Positions 45,448-54,024 are shown, numbered from the stretch's first letter. The stretch: DNA of 64,000 nt from Hwanghaeella sp965227365 (GCF_965227365.1 NZ_OZ245754.1:682001-746000); one strand, 5' to 3'. The notes: generated by a model not told the origin, from the sequence alone. Program-made: numbers and translations.

Positions 45448-46413
45448 TTACTCGAACTCCATTTCGACATATACATATCCGGCATTTTTGGTCGCCAGTT
45501 CATCGAAGGTATCCAGGTTCTTATAAGGACTTTGATCGACATAATAGGCGTCGTCCAGTGTGCCGCCATTGTCCAGGTGTTCCCTGATCTTGCCGCGCAG
45601 GTAGACAAGATAGTCATGCGTGTAGCGGCGTACCTGATCCATGTTGGTGGGATGCCCATGCCCGGGGATGACATAGGTCGCGTTCAGTTTCTCGAATTCA
45701 TTCTCCCAGGTTTCGATCCAGGCGCCGGTTTCCGTGTCCGCGAAGATTGGCAGCATGCGTTCGTGGAAGGCCATGTCCCCGGCAATGACCAGCCCCTGTT
45801 CCGGCAGCCAGACGGATATGTCGCCGGGACTGTGCGCGGGACCGAGATGCAGGACTTCGATATGGAAGCGCCCCATGTCGATTACGTATTTGTCGTCGAA
45901 GGTTTCAGTCGGCGGGGTTATTTCGGTGCCTTCGGCCAGTTCTTCGTTATAGCCCTGCATGCGGGTCAGAATGGCATGACCGTTTGCGGTGAATTCCTCC
46001 GCCGCGTCCGTATGCGCCAGGATAGGAACGCCCTCCTTGGCCCAATAGGAATTGCCGAGCATAGCGTGGCCCTGGCCGTTCTCGTTGATGACGAGCCGCA
46101 CAGGTTCATCGGTAATCCTCTTGATTTCGGCATGAAGGGCTTCCGCCAGTTTGGCGCAGGCGCCGGCGTTGATGACGATCACGCCTTCCCCGGTCACGAT
46201 GAAACTGAGATTGTTGTTGTGGCCGGCATTCGCTTTGCCGGGCGGTGCGGTCGCGCCGATGGCGGACCAGACATTGGGAATGAACTCCACAGGTTTCGAA
46301 TACAATACCGAGCCGGGATACATGTCGGGAATGTCCTGGCTGGCCAAGGCCGGGGCGGCGAGCGTGGCGAACAGGGCCAGTGCCGCCGCACGAATACACT
46401 GTTTCGGATGCAT
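45448..46413 (-). CDS. SoxH-like metallo-beta-lactamase-fold protein with altered metal motif
   Basis: 321 residues with a signal peptide ending ALAS (about residue 25). The fold is clear: INAGACAKLAEAL, then HLGPAHSPGDISVWLPEQG (His194), AGDMAFHERM (Asp213) and VIPGHGHPTN (His252). The first zinc motif, HxHxDH in active enzymes, reads Asn-x-Asn-Gly-Gln-Gly-His-Ala (110-117), so the usual ligands are lost while others remain. It belongs to the sulfur-oxidation SoxH-like group by position. Whether it binds one metal, or none, is open. Confidence 0.82.
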   Translation of the reverse strand: MHPKQCIRAAALALFATLAAPALASQDIPDMYPGSVLYSKPVEFIPNVWSAIGATAPPGKANAGHNNNLSFIVTGEGVIVINAGACAKLAEALHAEIKRITDEPVRLVINENGQGHAMLGNSYWAKEGVPILAHTDAAEEFTANGHAILTRMQGYNEELAEGTEITPPTETFDDKYVIDMGRFHIEVLHLGPAHSPGDISVWLPEQGLVIAGDMAFHERMLPIFADTETGAWIETWENEFEKLNATYVIPGHGHPTNMDQVRRYTHDYLVYLRGKIREHLDNGGTLDDAYYVDQSPYKNLDTFDELATKNAGYVYVEMEFE

Positions 46414-46481
46414 TTTTTACTCCATTCAAGGAAAAATAGACCCGGGCCGCTGATGCGACCCGGGCCTTGGGGCGCGGCGAA

Positions 46482-47756
46482 TTAGCCAAACATGTCGGTC
46501 GTGATGCCGGAATACCAACCGACGGCTTCTTCCGCGTTTTCCGCGCGCAAACTGCCGGTCTCGCCGGTCTTGCTGATGAAGCCATCGACCTTGGCGATCT
46601 TCTCGTCGGTGGCTTCGTAACTGGCGCCGACCTTCACCGCGTCGCTCGGCGCGACGAGGCTCCAGCAGGTATTCGCGAAACGCGGTGGAAAGGCCCGCGA
46701 CGCAATCAATTCATGCCGAACAGCCATCGCGCAGGCCTTGGCCTGGCTATTGGCCGAGAAGCCCGATTTCGGCATATCGCCCGCGATGGTGCTGTCTCCT
46801 ACAAGGTGAATGCCGGGGGCCAGTTTGGATTCCATCGTCGCCGGGACGATCGGACACCAGCCGGATGTATCCGCCAGACCTGTTTCGCGTGCGATCCTGC
46901 CCGCCATCTGCGGCGGGATCACATTCACGACGTCGCCCTTGAATTCCTCGTCCGGGGTTTGGACGGTCATGGAGCCGGTATGGACGGATTTCACGCCGCC
47001 CGACAGCATCTCGCCCGGAAGCCATTCGACCATGCCGTCGTAATAACGGGCCCAGGCTTCCTGGAACAATCCCATCTTGGAGAACTTGCTCTTCGGGTCC
47101 AGGACCAGGATCTTGGATTTCGGTTTGTTGTTCTTCAGGTAATGCGCGACCATCGAGACCCGCTCGTAGGGTCCTGGCGGACAGCGATAAGGGTTGGGCG
47201 GCGCGACCATGACGAACAGGCCGCCGTCTTTCATTGCGTGCAGTTGATCGTGCAGCAGGACGGTCTGCGGGCCGGCTTTGTAAGCATGCGGCATAGCCTC
47301 AACCGAGTCGGGACCATAACCGTCGATCTCATCAAACTTGAAGTCGATGCCGGGGGCCAGGATCAGCCGGTCGTAGGGCAGCTTCACCCCGTCCGAGAGG
47401 GTCACTGACTTCGCGTCGGGGTCGATGCCCGTTGCCATCTGATGGACGATCTTGATTCCGAGATCCGCCAACCGGTTGTAGGAATGGGTGATGGACTCGA
47501 AGTTCCGGAAACCGCCGATATACCAATTGCTGAAGAAGCAGGTGGTATAGGCCTTGGCCGGTTCGACAAGCATGACGTCGATCGCGCCTTTGGAATCCTT
47601 GGCAATGTAATGCGCCGCCGTCGCCCCGCCCGGACCACCACCGACAACAACGACCTTGGGATTGGCCGCCCGTGCGATACCTATGGGCAGCGCGGCCGCC
47701 GCGGCACCCGCCCCAGCGGTTTTCAGGACTTTTCGCCTGTTCATGAGTTTCGTCAT
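46482..47756 (-). CDS. soxF: Sulfide dehydrogenase flavoprotein SoxF (FccB-like)
   Basis: 424 residues with a Tat signal (NRRKVLKTAGAGAAA), start chosen there. FAD loop VVVGGGPGGATAAHYI. Redox cysteines are visible in TTCFFSNWYIGG and in YRCPPGPYERV, positions that match the flavocytochrome c sulfide dehydrogenase disulfide, and the C-terminal flavin-binding domain is present. It oxidises sulfide, or reactivates the Sox system, and passes electrons to a c-type cytochrome encoded just upstream. Confidence 0.9.
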   Translation of the reverse strand: MTKLMNRRKVLKTAGAGAAAAALPIGIARAANPKVVVVGGGPGGATAAHYIAKDSKGAIDVMLVEPAKAYTTCFFSNWYIGGFRNFESITHSYNRLADLGIKIVHQMATGIDPDAKSVTLSDGVKLPYDRLILAPGIDFKFDEIDGYGPDSVEAMPHAYKAGPQTVLLHDQLHAMKDGGLFVMVAPPNPYRCPPGPYERVSMVAHYLKNNKPKSKILVLDPKSKFSKMGLFQEAWARYYDGMVEWLPGEMLSGGVKSVHTGSMTVQTPDEEFKGDVVNVIPPQMAGRIARETGLADTSGWCPIVPATMESKLAPGIHLVGDSTIAGDMPKSGFSANSQAKACAMAVRHELIASRAFPPRFANTCWSLVAPSDAVKVGASYEATDEKIAKVDGFISKTGETGSLRAENAEEAVGWYSGITTDMFG

Positions 47757-47775
47757 TTTTTCCTCCCAGTAGGTA

Positions 47776-48171
47776 TTAGTCGGCCAAGGATCGGAAATAG
47801 GCGGCAAGTGCCTCCATATCCTCATCGGTCAGCCGTTTGACGATGGTTCTCATTGTGGGATTGTCGCGTTCAGTGCCCAGGTAGGCTTTCAGCGCATCGA
47901 TGAAATGGTGCTCGTCCCAGCCGACGATCGCCGGAATGCCTTCCACTTCGCCGTCCACGCGATGGCAGGTCGTACATTCCGATGCCAGATAGGCGCCATA
48001 TTCCAAGTCTGCGCCGAAACCGGGGTTGCTGATCGGCAGCAACGCGAAAGCCATGAGCGACAGCAAGACGATGTGCAGCGACCAATCCGCGAAAGAGTAA
48101 TGCCGGACATGATCGCGATGTGCCGACCCGCGCGACACAAATTGGGTTTCCATCCCTGGTTCCGACTTCAT
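47776..48171 (-). CDS. Monohaem cytochrome c, partner of SoxF (FccA/SoxE-like)
   Basis: 131 residues, with a hydrophobic segment (SLHIVLLSLMAFALLPI) serving as signal or anchor and one haem motif CTTCH (ASECTTCHRVDG). Its place 19 bases before soxF argues for an electron-acceptor role. True SoxE has two haems and is larger, so this is a short FccA-like version. Confidence 0.83.
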   Translation of the reverse strand: MKSEPGMETQFVSRGSAHRDHVRHYSFADWSLHIVLLSLMAFALLPISNPGFGADLEYGAYLASECTTCHRVDGEVEGIPAIVGWDEHHFIDALKAYLGTERDNPTMRTIVKRLTDEDMEALAAYFRSLAD

Positions 48172-48202
48172 TGTTCTTCTATTCGTAGCAAAACAATATC
48201 AC

Positions 48203-48232
48203 ACATATTCATACGTCGATATAAAAATATGT
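48203..48232. promoter_or_regulatory. AT-rich inverted repeat upstream of the soxF operon, candidate SoxR operator
   Basis: ACATATT (48203-48209) and AATATGT (48226-48232) form an exact inverted repeat with 16 bases between. It lies 31-60 bases upstream of the cytochrome gene's start. Confidence 0.55.
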
Positions 48233-48264
48233 ATGGTATCGTTGCAGCCGTCGAGCCGGCCGGT

Positions 48265-49347
48265 CTACGCGCGGGTGGAGAAGGTCCAGCCGTGAATCAG
48301 AACGTGCAGGCCCAGCGCGGCGCCGATCCACATCGAAATCAAGGCAAGGAAGGACGGCACCGCCAGGGTCGACACACCGGTCAAACCCTGACCGATGGAG
48401 CAGCCCATGGACAAAACACCGCCAAAGCCCATCAGTACCGCGCCGGCGATGTGGCGGCGCATCTCACGCGGTTCGTCAAAACCTTCAAGCCGGATCTCGT
48501 TCTTCTGATAGGCGGCCAGGAAACTCCCCGCGAAAACCCCCATCAACATCCCGACCCCGAAGGAAATCGTCGCGCCGGTGAAGGTCATGAAAAAGATCAA
48601 GGTTGAGGAGGCGGCCGCGACGAAACTCAAGGACTCTGTCGGTTGGGGTTCGAAATCGTCCGCGCCGATGAAACCGGTCGTATACCATCCCGCTACCACC
48701 AACAGACCGACGATGGTCGAACCGCAAAGCGCGCGTGGATTGGTGCGGAATTCGGAATCCTTGAGGCACCAGATCGCAAGCGTGGCCGCGCAGACGAGCG
48801 ATACAGGCAGAGCAATTTCGGCCGGCTCGATATCGAAGGCAAGGCCCAGTAGACCGTGCACAGTCGCGGTTGCGTCACCCGGAAGGGGGAGGGAAAGAGG
48901 TTCGATATACGATAGTCGCGGGACCGACAGGACACCCCGGATCGTCGTGTAACCGACGATCGCTATGATACCGACGGTCATCAACCCGCGAAGGTCCCCG
49001 CTTCCAGCGCGTAGAGCGGATCCAAAGCCGCAGGTACCGACGGCTGCCATGCCTAAGCCGAAAATCAATCCGCCCAGCACCGGACCGGCGATCGCAAAGC
49101 GCGGCAGCAAGTGGACAGTATCGGAAAGGTCGATCAGTTGGTAATGGGCCAATAGGCATGTGCCCAGAATGGCGACGGCTATTGCGAACACCCACATTCG
49201 CATTTGTACCCAATGGTCACCATAGACCGCCGTCTCAACGGCACTCAAAGTGCAGAAACGTGTAATGCGTCCGATATAGCCGAAGATAAGACCGATAACT
49301 GCCCCTAGAGAAGCGATAACGCTTTGGATGGGCAGGTCTTCAATCAT
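48265..49347 (-). CDS. Full-length YeeE/YedE family sulfur transporter (SoxT-like)
   Basis: 360 residues and about ten membrane segments, with the two conserved cysteine regions of the YeeE family: AVGTCGFGSALRAGSGDLRGL and MGCSIGQGLTGVSTLA. YeeE proteins carry thiosulfate through the inner membrane by cysteine hydrogen bonding; in sox clusters they are called SoxT and may also affect SoxR signalling. It follows soxR by nine bases in one operon. Confidence 0.88.
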   Translation of the reverse strand: MIEDLPIQSVIASLGAVIGLIFGYIGRITRFCTLSAVETAVYGDHWVQMRMWVFAIAVAILGTCLLAHYQLIDLSDTVHLLPRFAIAGPVLGGLIFGLGMAAVGTCGFGSALRAGSGDLRGLMTVGIIAIVGYTTIRGVLSVPRLSYIEPLSLPLPGDATATVHGLLGLAFDIEPAEIALPVSLVCAATLAIWCLKDSEFRTNPRALCGSTIVGLLVVAGWYTTGFIGADDFEPQPTESLSFVAAASSTLIFFMTFTGATISFGVGMLMGVFAGSFLAAYQKNEIRLEGFDEPREMRRHIAGAVLMGFGGVLSMGCSIGQGLTGVSTLAVPSFLALISMWIGAALGLHVLIHGWTFSTRA

Positions 49348-49356
49348 TTCGCCCCT

Positions 49357-49707
49357 CTATGAATTCTCGCGGCAGAGGCCTGATGGCTCGCAATAGAGCC
49401 TGTAGAGGGTTTGTATGATTTCCCGGACCGCGGGATCGGCGATTGAGTAATAGATCGCCTTGCCTTCCCGGCGGGTGGAAACCAGATCATCGGCACGAAG
49501 CCGGGTCAGCAGTTGGGAAACCGCAGGCTGTTTCAGGGAAAGCAGACGTTCCAGTTCCGTGACGGCCTTTTCGCCATCGGCGAGCAGGCACATGACCAAA
49601 AGGCGGTGTTCGTGGCCGAGCGCTTTCAGGACGTTCGCCGCGTGCCGCGCCTTGTCGACCATGTCGTCCTTGAACTCCAGCACCTCTGCTTCAGATGGGA
49701 GTGGCAT
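49357..49707 (-). CDS. soxR: ArsR-family repressor SoxR (thiol/persulfide sensor)
   Basis: 116 residues from ATG 49707. An ArsR/SmtB winged helix with the recognition part LSLKQPAVSQLLTRLR (57-72). Cys40 (LVMCLLADGE) and Cys106 (LYRLYCEPSG) match the pair that forms a polysulfide bridge in persulfide sensors of the SqrR/BigR/SoxR group; Cys112 is extra. It should repress the sox operons until sulfur compounds appear. No metal-binding ArsR motif (CxC in the recognition helix) is seen. Confidence 0.9.
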   Translation of the reverse strand: MPLPSEAEVLEFKDDMVDKARHAANVLKALGHEHRLLVMCLLADGEKAVTELERLLSLKQPAVSQLLTRLRADDLVSTRREGKAIYYSIADPAVREIIQTLYRLYCEPSGLCRENS

Positions 49708-49799
49708 CACGAATCCTTTCCGTTCCCCAAAATACAAGCCCGTCGAAAACGAGCTAAACTCGTATGGCGTCGCGGTGAGGAAAACTGCCCCACCGATCC

Positions 49800-50306
49800 C
49801 TAAAACTCAAGATCCACGGCAATCGCGTCGATACCGACTTGCGCGCAGGCGTGGTCCAGGTCACCGCCCGGTGCGCCTGAAACGCCGACCGCGCCAACGA
49901 GGGTGCCAGCGGCTTGGACCGGAATACCGCCGCCGACCGCCATGACATCCGAAACATGCCGGATACCCGAGAGATCCTCGCCCGCCTGAGTTAGTTTCGA
50001 GAATTCCAATGTGTCGATGCGGAAACTTGCGGCGGTCCATGCCTTGCGGCGGGACGTCTCCAAAGTGTGGGTTCCGGCGAATCGATCACGCAGAACAACT
50101 TGCGGCAAACCGTACCGGTCGACGACCGTCACGCTGACCTGATAGCCGCGTGCGCGGCAATCGTCCAAAGTCGCCTGCGCAAGGGTGAGCGCGGTTTCCG
50201 GTTTCATCATCTGATACGACATCAAAGCGCCGCCGTCGTCCTGCGCAACCGCGCCGATTGGGAAAGCCATCGTCAGGAAGGTCAGCAATCCGATCACTCG
50301 TTTCAT
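49800..50306 (-). CDS. GlcG/HbpS-family haem-binding-type protein
   Basis: 168 residues from ATG 50306 with GGTGGAG upstream. A signal peptide ends at AVA (about residue 21). The core (ALTLAQATLDDCRARGYQVS, then GGGIPVQAAGTLVGAVGVSG and HACAQVGIDAI) is that of the DUF336/HbpS family. Some members bind haem, others cobalamin or act in diol utilisation. Membership in the sox region suggests a role in redox or haem handling of the Sox cytochromes, but this is inference. Confidence 0.78.
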   Translation of the reverse strand: MKRVIGLLTFLTMAFPIGAVAQDDGGALMSYQMMKPETALTLAQATLDDCRARGYQVSVTVVDRYGLPQVVLRDRFAGTHTLETSRRKAWTAASFRIDTLEFSKLTQAGEDLSGIRHVSDVMAVGGGIPVQAAGTLVGAVGVSGAPGGDLDHACAQVGIDAIAVDLEF

Positions 50307-50349
50307 CGTGTTCTCCACCCCGTTTGATTTGTTTGTGTCAGCACGCGTT

Positions 50350-50754
50350 TCAGGTGCCCTTTTTATGCGCCTTGGCCTTTTCGATAAGTTCGCCCAGCAA
50401 GCCCCAGAAGAAGTCCTCTCCGGGATATCCGCGAATGCGGCCCACTTCCTCGCCGTCGACCGTCATCACGAAAGTCGGTGTGAAGCGTGGCCAACGGATA
50501 TGGGCGAGATCTTCGGGCGGTGGGTCGTGTATCTGGATGCGCCGCAGTGGGGCGAATTTACCTTCTTCTGTCTTGGAATAGGCGTCGCCGACCTCTTCGT
50601 CCCAGGCCTCGCACCATTCGCAAAGCGGCCTTTCGAACATCACCAGCCGGATATCGGCTGCCAGGCAAGCCGACGGCGAGAGGGCCGCCGAAACGGCGAT
50701 ACCCAGAACGGCAAGCCGGATGGCCCACAGAAATGATCTCGAGATTCTCAACAT
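50350..50754 (-). CDS. soxS: Periplasmic thioredoxin SoxS
   Basis: 134 residues with a signal peptide (about 1-33, ending CLA) and a thioredoxin active site CEWC at 45-48 (FERPLCEWCEAWD). SoxS keeps SoxYZ in its active, reduced state. It is divergent from soxV, and the pair shares a 106-base promoter region. Confidence 0.9.
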   Translation of the reverse strand: MLRISRSFLWAIRLAVLGIAVSAALSPSACLAADIRLVMFERPLCEWCEAWDEEVGDAYSKTEEGKFAPLRRIQIHDPPPEDLAHIRWPRFTPTFVMTVDGEEVGRIRGYPGEDFFWGLLGELIEKAKAHKKGT

Positions 50755-50764
50755 CGCGCTGTAT

Positions 50765-50786
50765 TATATTCAGACAATGCTATATG
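50765..50786. promoter_or_regulatory. AT-rich element in the soxS-soxV intergenic region
   Basis: TATATT (50765-50770) and TATATG (50781-50786) flank ten bases in a short AT-rich patch between divergent sox genes. In a related bacterium the SoxR repressor is known to bind the soxS-soxV and soxW-soxX gaps. Confidence 0.4.
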
Positions 50787-50860
50787 TACATGCGTAAATT
50801 CCAGGGCGGTCTGCTCGCGTATCAAGACGATGCGGCCGCTTCGCACCGGGGGGAACGACA

Positions 50861-51583
50861 ATGGATGTTACGGTTTTTGGCGCGTTTATAGGCGGTCTGT
50901 TGTCATTCGTTTCACCCTGCGTGCTGCCGCTGGTGCCGCCATATCTGTGCTATGTCGCGGGGATAACCCATGACGAGTTGAGCGCGGCCGAGCCATCGGT
51001 CCAGCGACGGGTGGTGATTTCTTCGGTCGCCTTCGTCATGGGATTCGCCGTCGTATTCGTTTCCCTTGGTGCCATCGCCACGTCCTTCGGGCAATTGGTG
51101 ACAGAGAGCGCCGGTATTCTGACGAAGATCGCCGGCGTTTTGATCATCCTTTTCGGTCTCCATTTCCTCGGCTGGTTGAAGATTCCGTTTTTGTATCGGG
51201 AAGCCCGGTTCAACATGGAAAACCGTGGCGGACTCCTGGGCGCCTTTTTCCTCGGCCTTGCCTTTGCCTTTGGGTGGACACCGTGCGTAGGGCCTATCCT
51301 GGCCGCGATTCTGTTTATGGCCGGCGGTGAAGAATCGGTTTCCCGCGGCATCATCCTGTTGGGATCCTACGCCATGGGAATCGGCATTCCGTTCATCCTG
51401 GCGGCGTCCTTTGCATCCCGTTTCCTGACCGTGGCGTCCGGATTGCGTAAAAACATGAAGGTCATAGAGCGCGTCTCCGGAGCGTTTCTGATCGCGACCG
51501 GGCTATTGTTCGTTAGTGGCGGGATCGACGATGTGGGCTTCTGGCTGCTGGAACTCTTCCCCTTTCTGGGGCGGATCGGCTGA
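50861..51583 (+). CDS. soxV: Membrane thiol transporter SoxV (CcdA family)
   Basis: 240 residues, six membrane helices. The redox cysteines lie in FVSPCVLPLVPP and FGWTPCVGPILA, the two repeats of CcdA. It carries reducing equivalents from cytoplasmic thioredoxin to periplasmic SoxW/SoxS. A GGGGGAA ribosome site precedes the ATG. Confidence 0.92.
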   Translation: MDVTVFGAFIGGLLSFVSPCVLPLVPPYLCYVAGITHDELSAAEPSVQRRVVISSVAFVMGFAVVFVSLGAIATSFGQLVTESAGILTKIAGVLIILFGLHFLGWLKIPFLYREARFNMENRGGLLGAFFLGLAFAFGWTPCVGPILAAILFMAGGEESVSRGIILLGSYAMGIGIPFILAASFASRFLTVASGLRKNMKVIERVSGAFLIATGLLFVSGGIDDVGFWLLELFPFLGRIG

Positions 51584-51645
51584 CGGGTTTCCTCATCCTG
51601 TCACCGGTATGGATCGCTTCCTAAAAACCAACAGATAGAAAAATT

Positions 51646-51653
51646 CATATATG
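51646..51653. promoter_or_regulatory. AT-rich palindrome upstream of soxX
   Basis: CATATATG, preceded by ATT, in an AT-rich patch 134 bases before soxX. It resembles the halves seen in the other sox promoter gaps and may be part of a SoxR operator. Confidence 0.35.
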
Positions 51654-51786
51654 TCCATTGATAAGACTAACGTCTTAGGGTACTTTATGCAGTGAAGGGG
51701 GCGCGCCGGTAGAGACCGCCGTGCGACAATGACCCCCGGAAAAGGTACCTCGCCATGTAAAGGCGGGTGCAGTGGAGGAAAAAGAA

Positions 51787-52245
51787 ATGATCAAACCGGG
51801 TATCTGGTCCGGCGCCCTTGTCGGCGCGGTGCTGGCCGCAGGCGCGGCATTCGCAGCAGGGCCTTCTAACATCGAAATCGTGGATGGCGGCATTCCCAAG
51901 GCATTGACTGCCGATGGCGGGAGTGCGGAACGCGGCCGTGAGGTCGTCATCAACCGAAAACTCGGCAACTGCTTGGCGTGCCACAAGATCACGGCGCTGA
52001 GCGACCAGCCGTATCATGGCGAGGTTGCCCCGCCGCTGGACGGAGCGGCGACGCGTTGGAGCGAGGCGGAGCTTCGGATGATTGTCGTCGATGCACGGAA
52101 AGTCTTCGAAGGCACGATGATGCCGGGCTTTCACACGACGGAAGGTCTCAACCGTGTGCTGAAAAAATTCGAGGGAAAGACAATCCTGTCTGCCCAGGAT
52201 GTTGAGGACGTCGTCGCATTCCTGATGACGCTCAATGAAGAGTAA
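51787..52245 (+). CDS. soxX: Sulfur oxidation cytochrome SoxX
   Basis: 152 residues from ATG 51787 after a GGAGG site. A signal peptide ends at AFA (about residue 23). One haem motif, CLACH at 62-66, and a methionine in GTMMPGFHTTEGL as likely sixth ligand. With SoxA it joins thiosulfate to SoxYZ. First gene of soxXYZABCD. Confidence 0.95.
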   Translation: MIKPGIWSGALVGAVLAAGAAFAAGPSNIEIVDGGIPKALTADGGSAERGREVVINRKLGNCLACHKITALSDQPYHGEVAPPLDGAATRWSEAELRMIVVDARKVFEGTMMPGFHTTEGLNRVLKKFEGKTILSAQDVEDVVAFLMTLNEE

Positions 52246-52257
52246 TTGGAGGAAAGA

Positions 52258-52710
52258 ATGACTGTCCTTAGCAAGCGGGAATTTTTGATCGTTGCGACGG
52301 GCGCCGCGGCTGCGGCGCTTGCGGGCATGCCCACGATCGCCCTGGGCGCCGAAAAGGCGGAAAAGCGTGTTGCCGAATTCCTTGGCGGCGCCACCGCGAA
52401 GGAAGGCGGCTTGAGCCTTGAAATGCCGGAAATCGCGGAAAACGGAAACACGGTGCCGCTGACGGTGCGTGTCGATGGCGAGGCTTCCGCCGACCGCTAT
52501 GCGGAAAGTGTTCTGATCCTGGCCGACGGCAACCCGGAACCGGGCGTGGCCACGTTCCACTTTTCGCCGTTGAGCGGTACGCAGGAAGCGTCGACCCGGA
52601 TGCGTCTGGCCAAGACCCAGAACGTTATCGCGGTCGCCAAGATGAATGACGGGTCGTTCATGCGCACCGACAATCTGGTCAAGGTTACCATCGGCGGCTG
52701 CGGCGGTTAA
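52258..52710 (+). CDS. soxY: Thiosulfate-oxidation carrier protein SoxY
   Basis: 150 residues from ATG 52258 (GGAGG upstream). A Tat-like signal (SKREFLIVATGAAA) exports it with SoxZ. The C terminus is GGCGG, the swinging arm whose cysteine carries the sulfur substrate through all Sox reactions. Confidence 0.96.
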   Translation: MTVLSKREFLIVATGAAAAALAGMPTIALGAEKAEKRVAEFLGGATAKEGGLSLEMPEIAENGNTVPLTVRVDGEASADRYAESVLILADGNPEPGVATFHFSPLSGTQEASTRMRLAKTQNVIAVAKMNDGSFMRTDNLVKVTIGGCGG

Positions 52711-52737
52711 TCGCGCGCCCGATCTAGGAGATAAAGA

Positions 52738-53058
52738 ATGTCCAAACCCCGAGTAAAAATCCCGAAATCCGCCGCTGCCGGCGAAGTCATTACGATCAAG
52801 ACATTGATTACCCACAAGATGGAATCTGGTCAGCGTAAAGACAAGCAAGGCAATCCCATTCCGCGGATGATCATCAACTCCTTCGAATGCAAGTTCAACG
52901 GCGAGCGCGTGTTCTCTGTCGATATGGAACCGGCGATTTCCGCCAATCCCTATCTTCAGTTCTCCGCGCGGGTTCCGGAGGCGGGTGAGTTCGAATTCGT
53001 CTGGAAAGACGACGAAGGTTCCGTCTTCAGCACGAAGAAGAAGATCAAGGTGGCGTAA
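52738..53058 (+). CDS. soxZ: Thiosulfate-oxidation partner SoxZ
   Basis: 106 residues, no signal of its own. Typical SoxZ text: PRVKIPKSAAAGEVITIKTL, THKMESGQRKD and VWKDDEGSVF. It forms the SoxYZ heterodimer and rides with SoxY through the Tat system. Confidence 0.96.
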   Translation: MSKPRVKIPKSAAAGEVITIKTLITHKMESGQRKDKQGNPIPRMIINSFECKFNGERVFSVDMEPAISANPYLQFSARVPEAGEFEFVWKDDEGSVFSTKKKIKVA

Positions 53059-53125
53059 GGCTGAAGCCTCACGCTGCCGGCACGAAGCGCTCAACAAAAA
53101 TAAGATGCGCGACCGGGAGGAAATA

Positions 53126-53962
53126 ATGATTAAAGATATCGGACTTGAAACAGTAGGTCGCTGGACCGCCGCAGCCGTGATTTTAGGCGGCTTGGCGGCT
53201 CAGCCGGCCATGGCGCAGGAACGGAAATCCTATCCGGCGCCGGAAGGCCATCCTTTGACCGAAATCATCTCCGGCTACGAGTTTCGCAATGCCGAAACCC
53301 AAGCGCTTCAGGACGACGATTTCGAGAACCCGGCATTTCTTTGGGTCGATCAGGGCGAAGAGCTCTGGAGCAAGGCCGAAGGCACTGCCGGCAAGGCCTG
53401 CGCCGATTGCCATGGTGAAGCCTCTGAGAGCATGAAAACCGTGGGTGCGCGCTATCCGGTTTGGGAGCCCAAAACGGAAAAGCCGATTAATGTCGAGTTG
53501 CGTATCAACCAGTGCCGCACGGAGCGTATGGGGGCGGAAGCCTGGAAGTACGAATCGTCTCAGATGGTCGGCATGACGGCGTTCGTGAAGACGCAGTCCC
53601 GTGGCGAGCCGGTCAATGTCGACTTCAGCGAAGGCGACATGGAGGCCTGGAAGGAAAAGGGCAAGGAAATCTACTACACGCCCTATGGTCAGCTCGACCT
53701 GGCCTGTTCCAACTGTCATGAGGATCACTACGGTGAATATGTCCGTTCCGACTTCCTCAGCCAGGGCCAGACGAACGGCTTCCCGACCTACCGTTTGAAA
53801 TGGCAGGGCATGGGCACCCTTCACCGCCGCTTTTCCGGCTGCATGAAGAATATTCGCGCAGAACCTTACAAGCGTGGTTCGGACGAGTTCCTCGCCTTGG
53901 AAGTCTATCTGGCCTATCGCGGTGTCGGTCTGCCGGTCGAGAGCCCCGCGCTGCGTAACTAG
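53126..53962 (+). CDS. soxA: Dihaem cytochrome SoxA
   Basis: 278 residues from ATG 53126 with GGGAGG upstream. A signal ends at AMA (about residue 30). Two haem motifs, CADCH (92-96) and CSNCH (194-198), so it is the two-haem form. Cys239 (FSGCMKNIRAEPY) is the active-site haem ligand that becomes a persulfide. With SoxX it oxidises thiosulfate onto SoxY. Confidence 0.95.
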   Translation: MIKDIGLETVGRWTAAAVILGGLAAQPAMAQERKSYPAPEGHPLTEIISGYEFRNAETQALQDDDFENPAFLWVDQGEELWSKAEGTAGKACADCHGEASESMKTVGARYPVWEPKTEKPINVELRINQCRTERMGAEAWKYESSQMVGMTAFVKTQSRGEPVNVDFSEGDMEAWKEKGKEIYYTPYGQLDLACSNCHEDHYGEYVRSDFLSQGQTNGFPTYRLKWQGMGTLHRRFSGCMKNIRAEPYKRGSDEFLALEVYLAYRGVGLPVESPALRN

Positions 53963-53983
53963 TGTTTGGACCGCTGCTCCCAT

Positions 53984-54024
53984 CCCGCCGATCGGCGGGG
54001 TGGGGGTGGATCCACCCGATTTTT
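53984..54024 (+). terminator. Double palindrome and T run between soxA and soxB, possible attenuator
   Basis: CCCGCCGATCGGCGGG (53984-53999) and GGGTGGATCCACCC (54004-54017) are two perfect palindromes, the second followed at once by GATTTTT. This looks like an intrinsic terminator in the middle of the operon and could lower expression of soxBCD relative to soxXYZA, or protect the 3' end of a processed soxXYZA transcript. Confidence 0.5.

Noticed and set aside
51685..53097. Long open frame antisense to soxX, soxY and soxZ
   Set aside because: Spans three real genes whose ends and ribosome sites are all clear.
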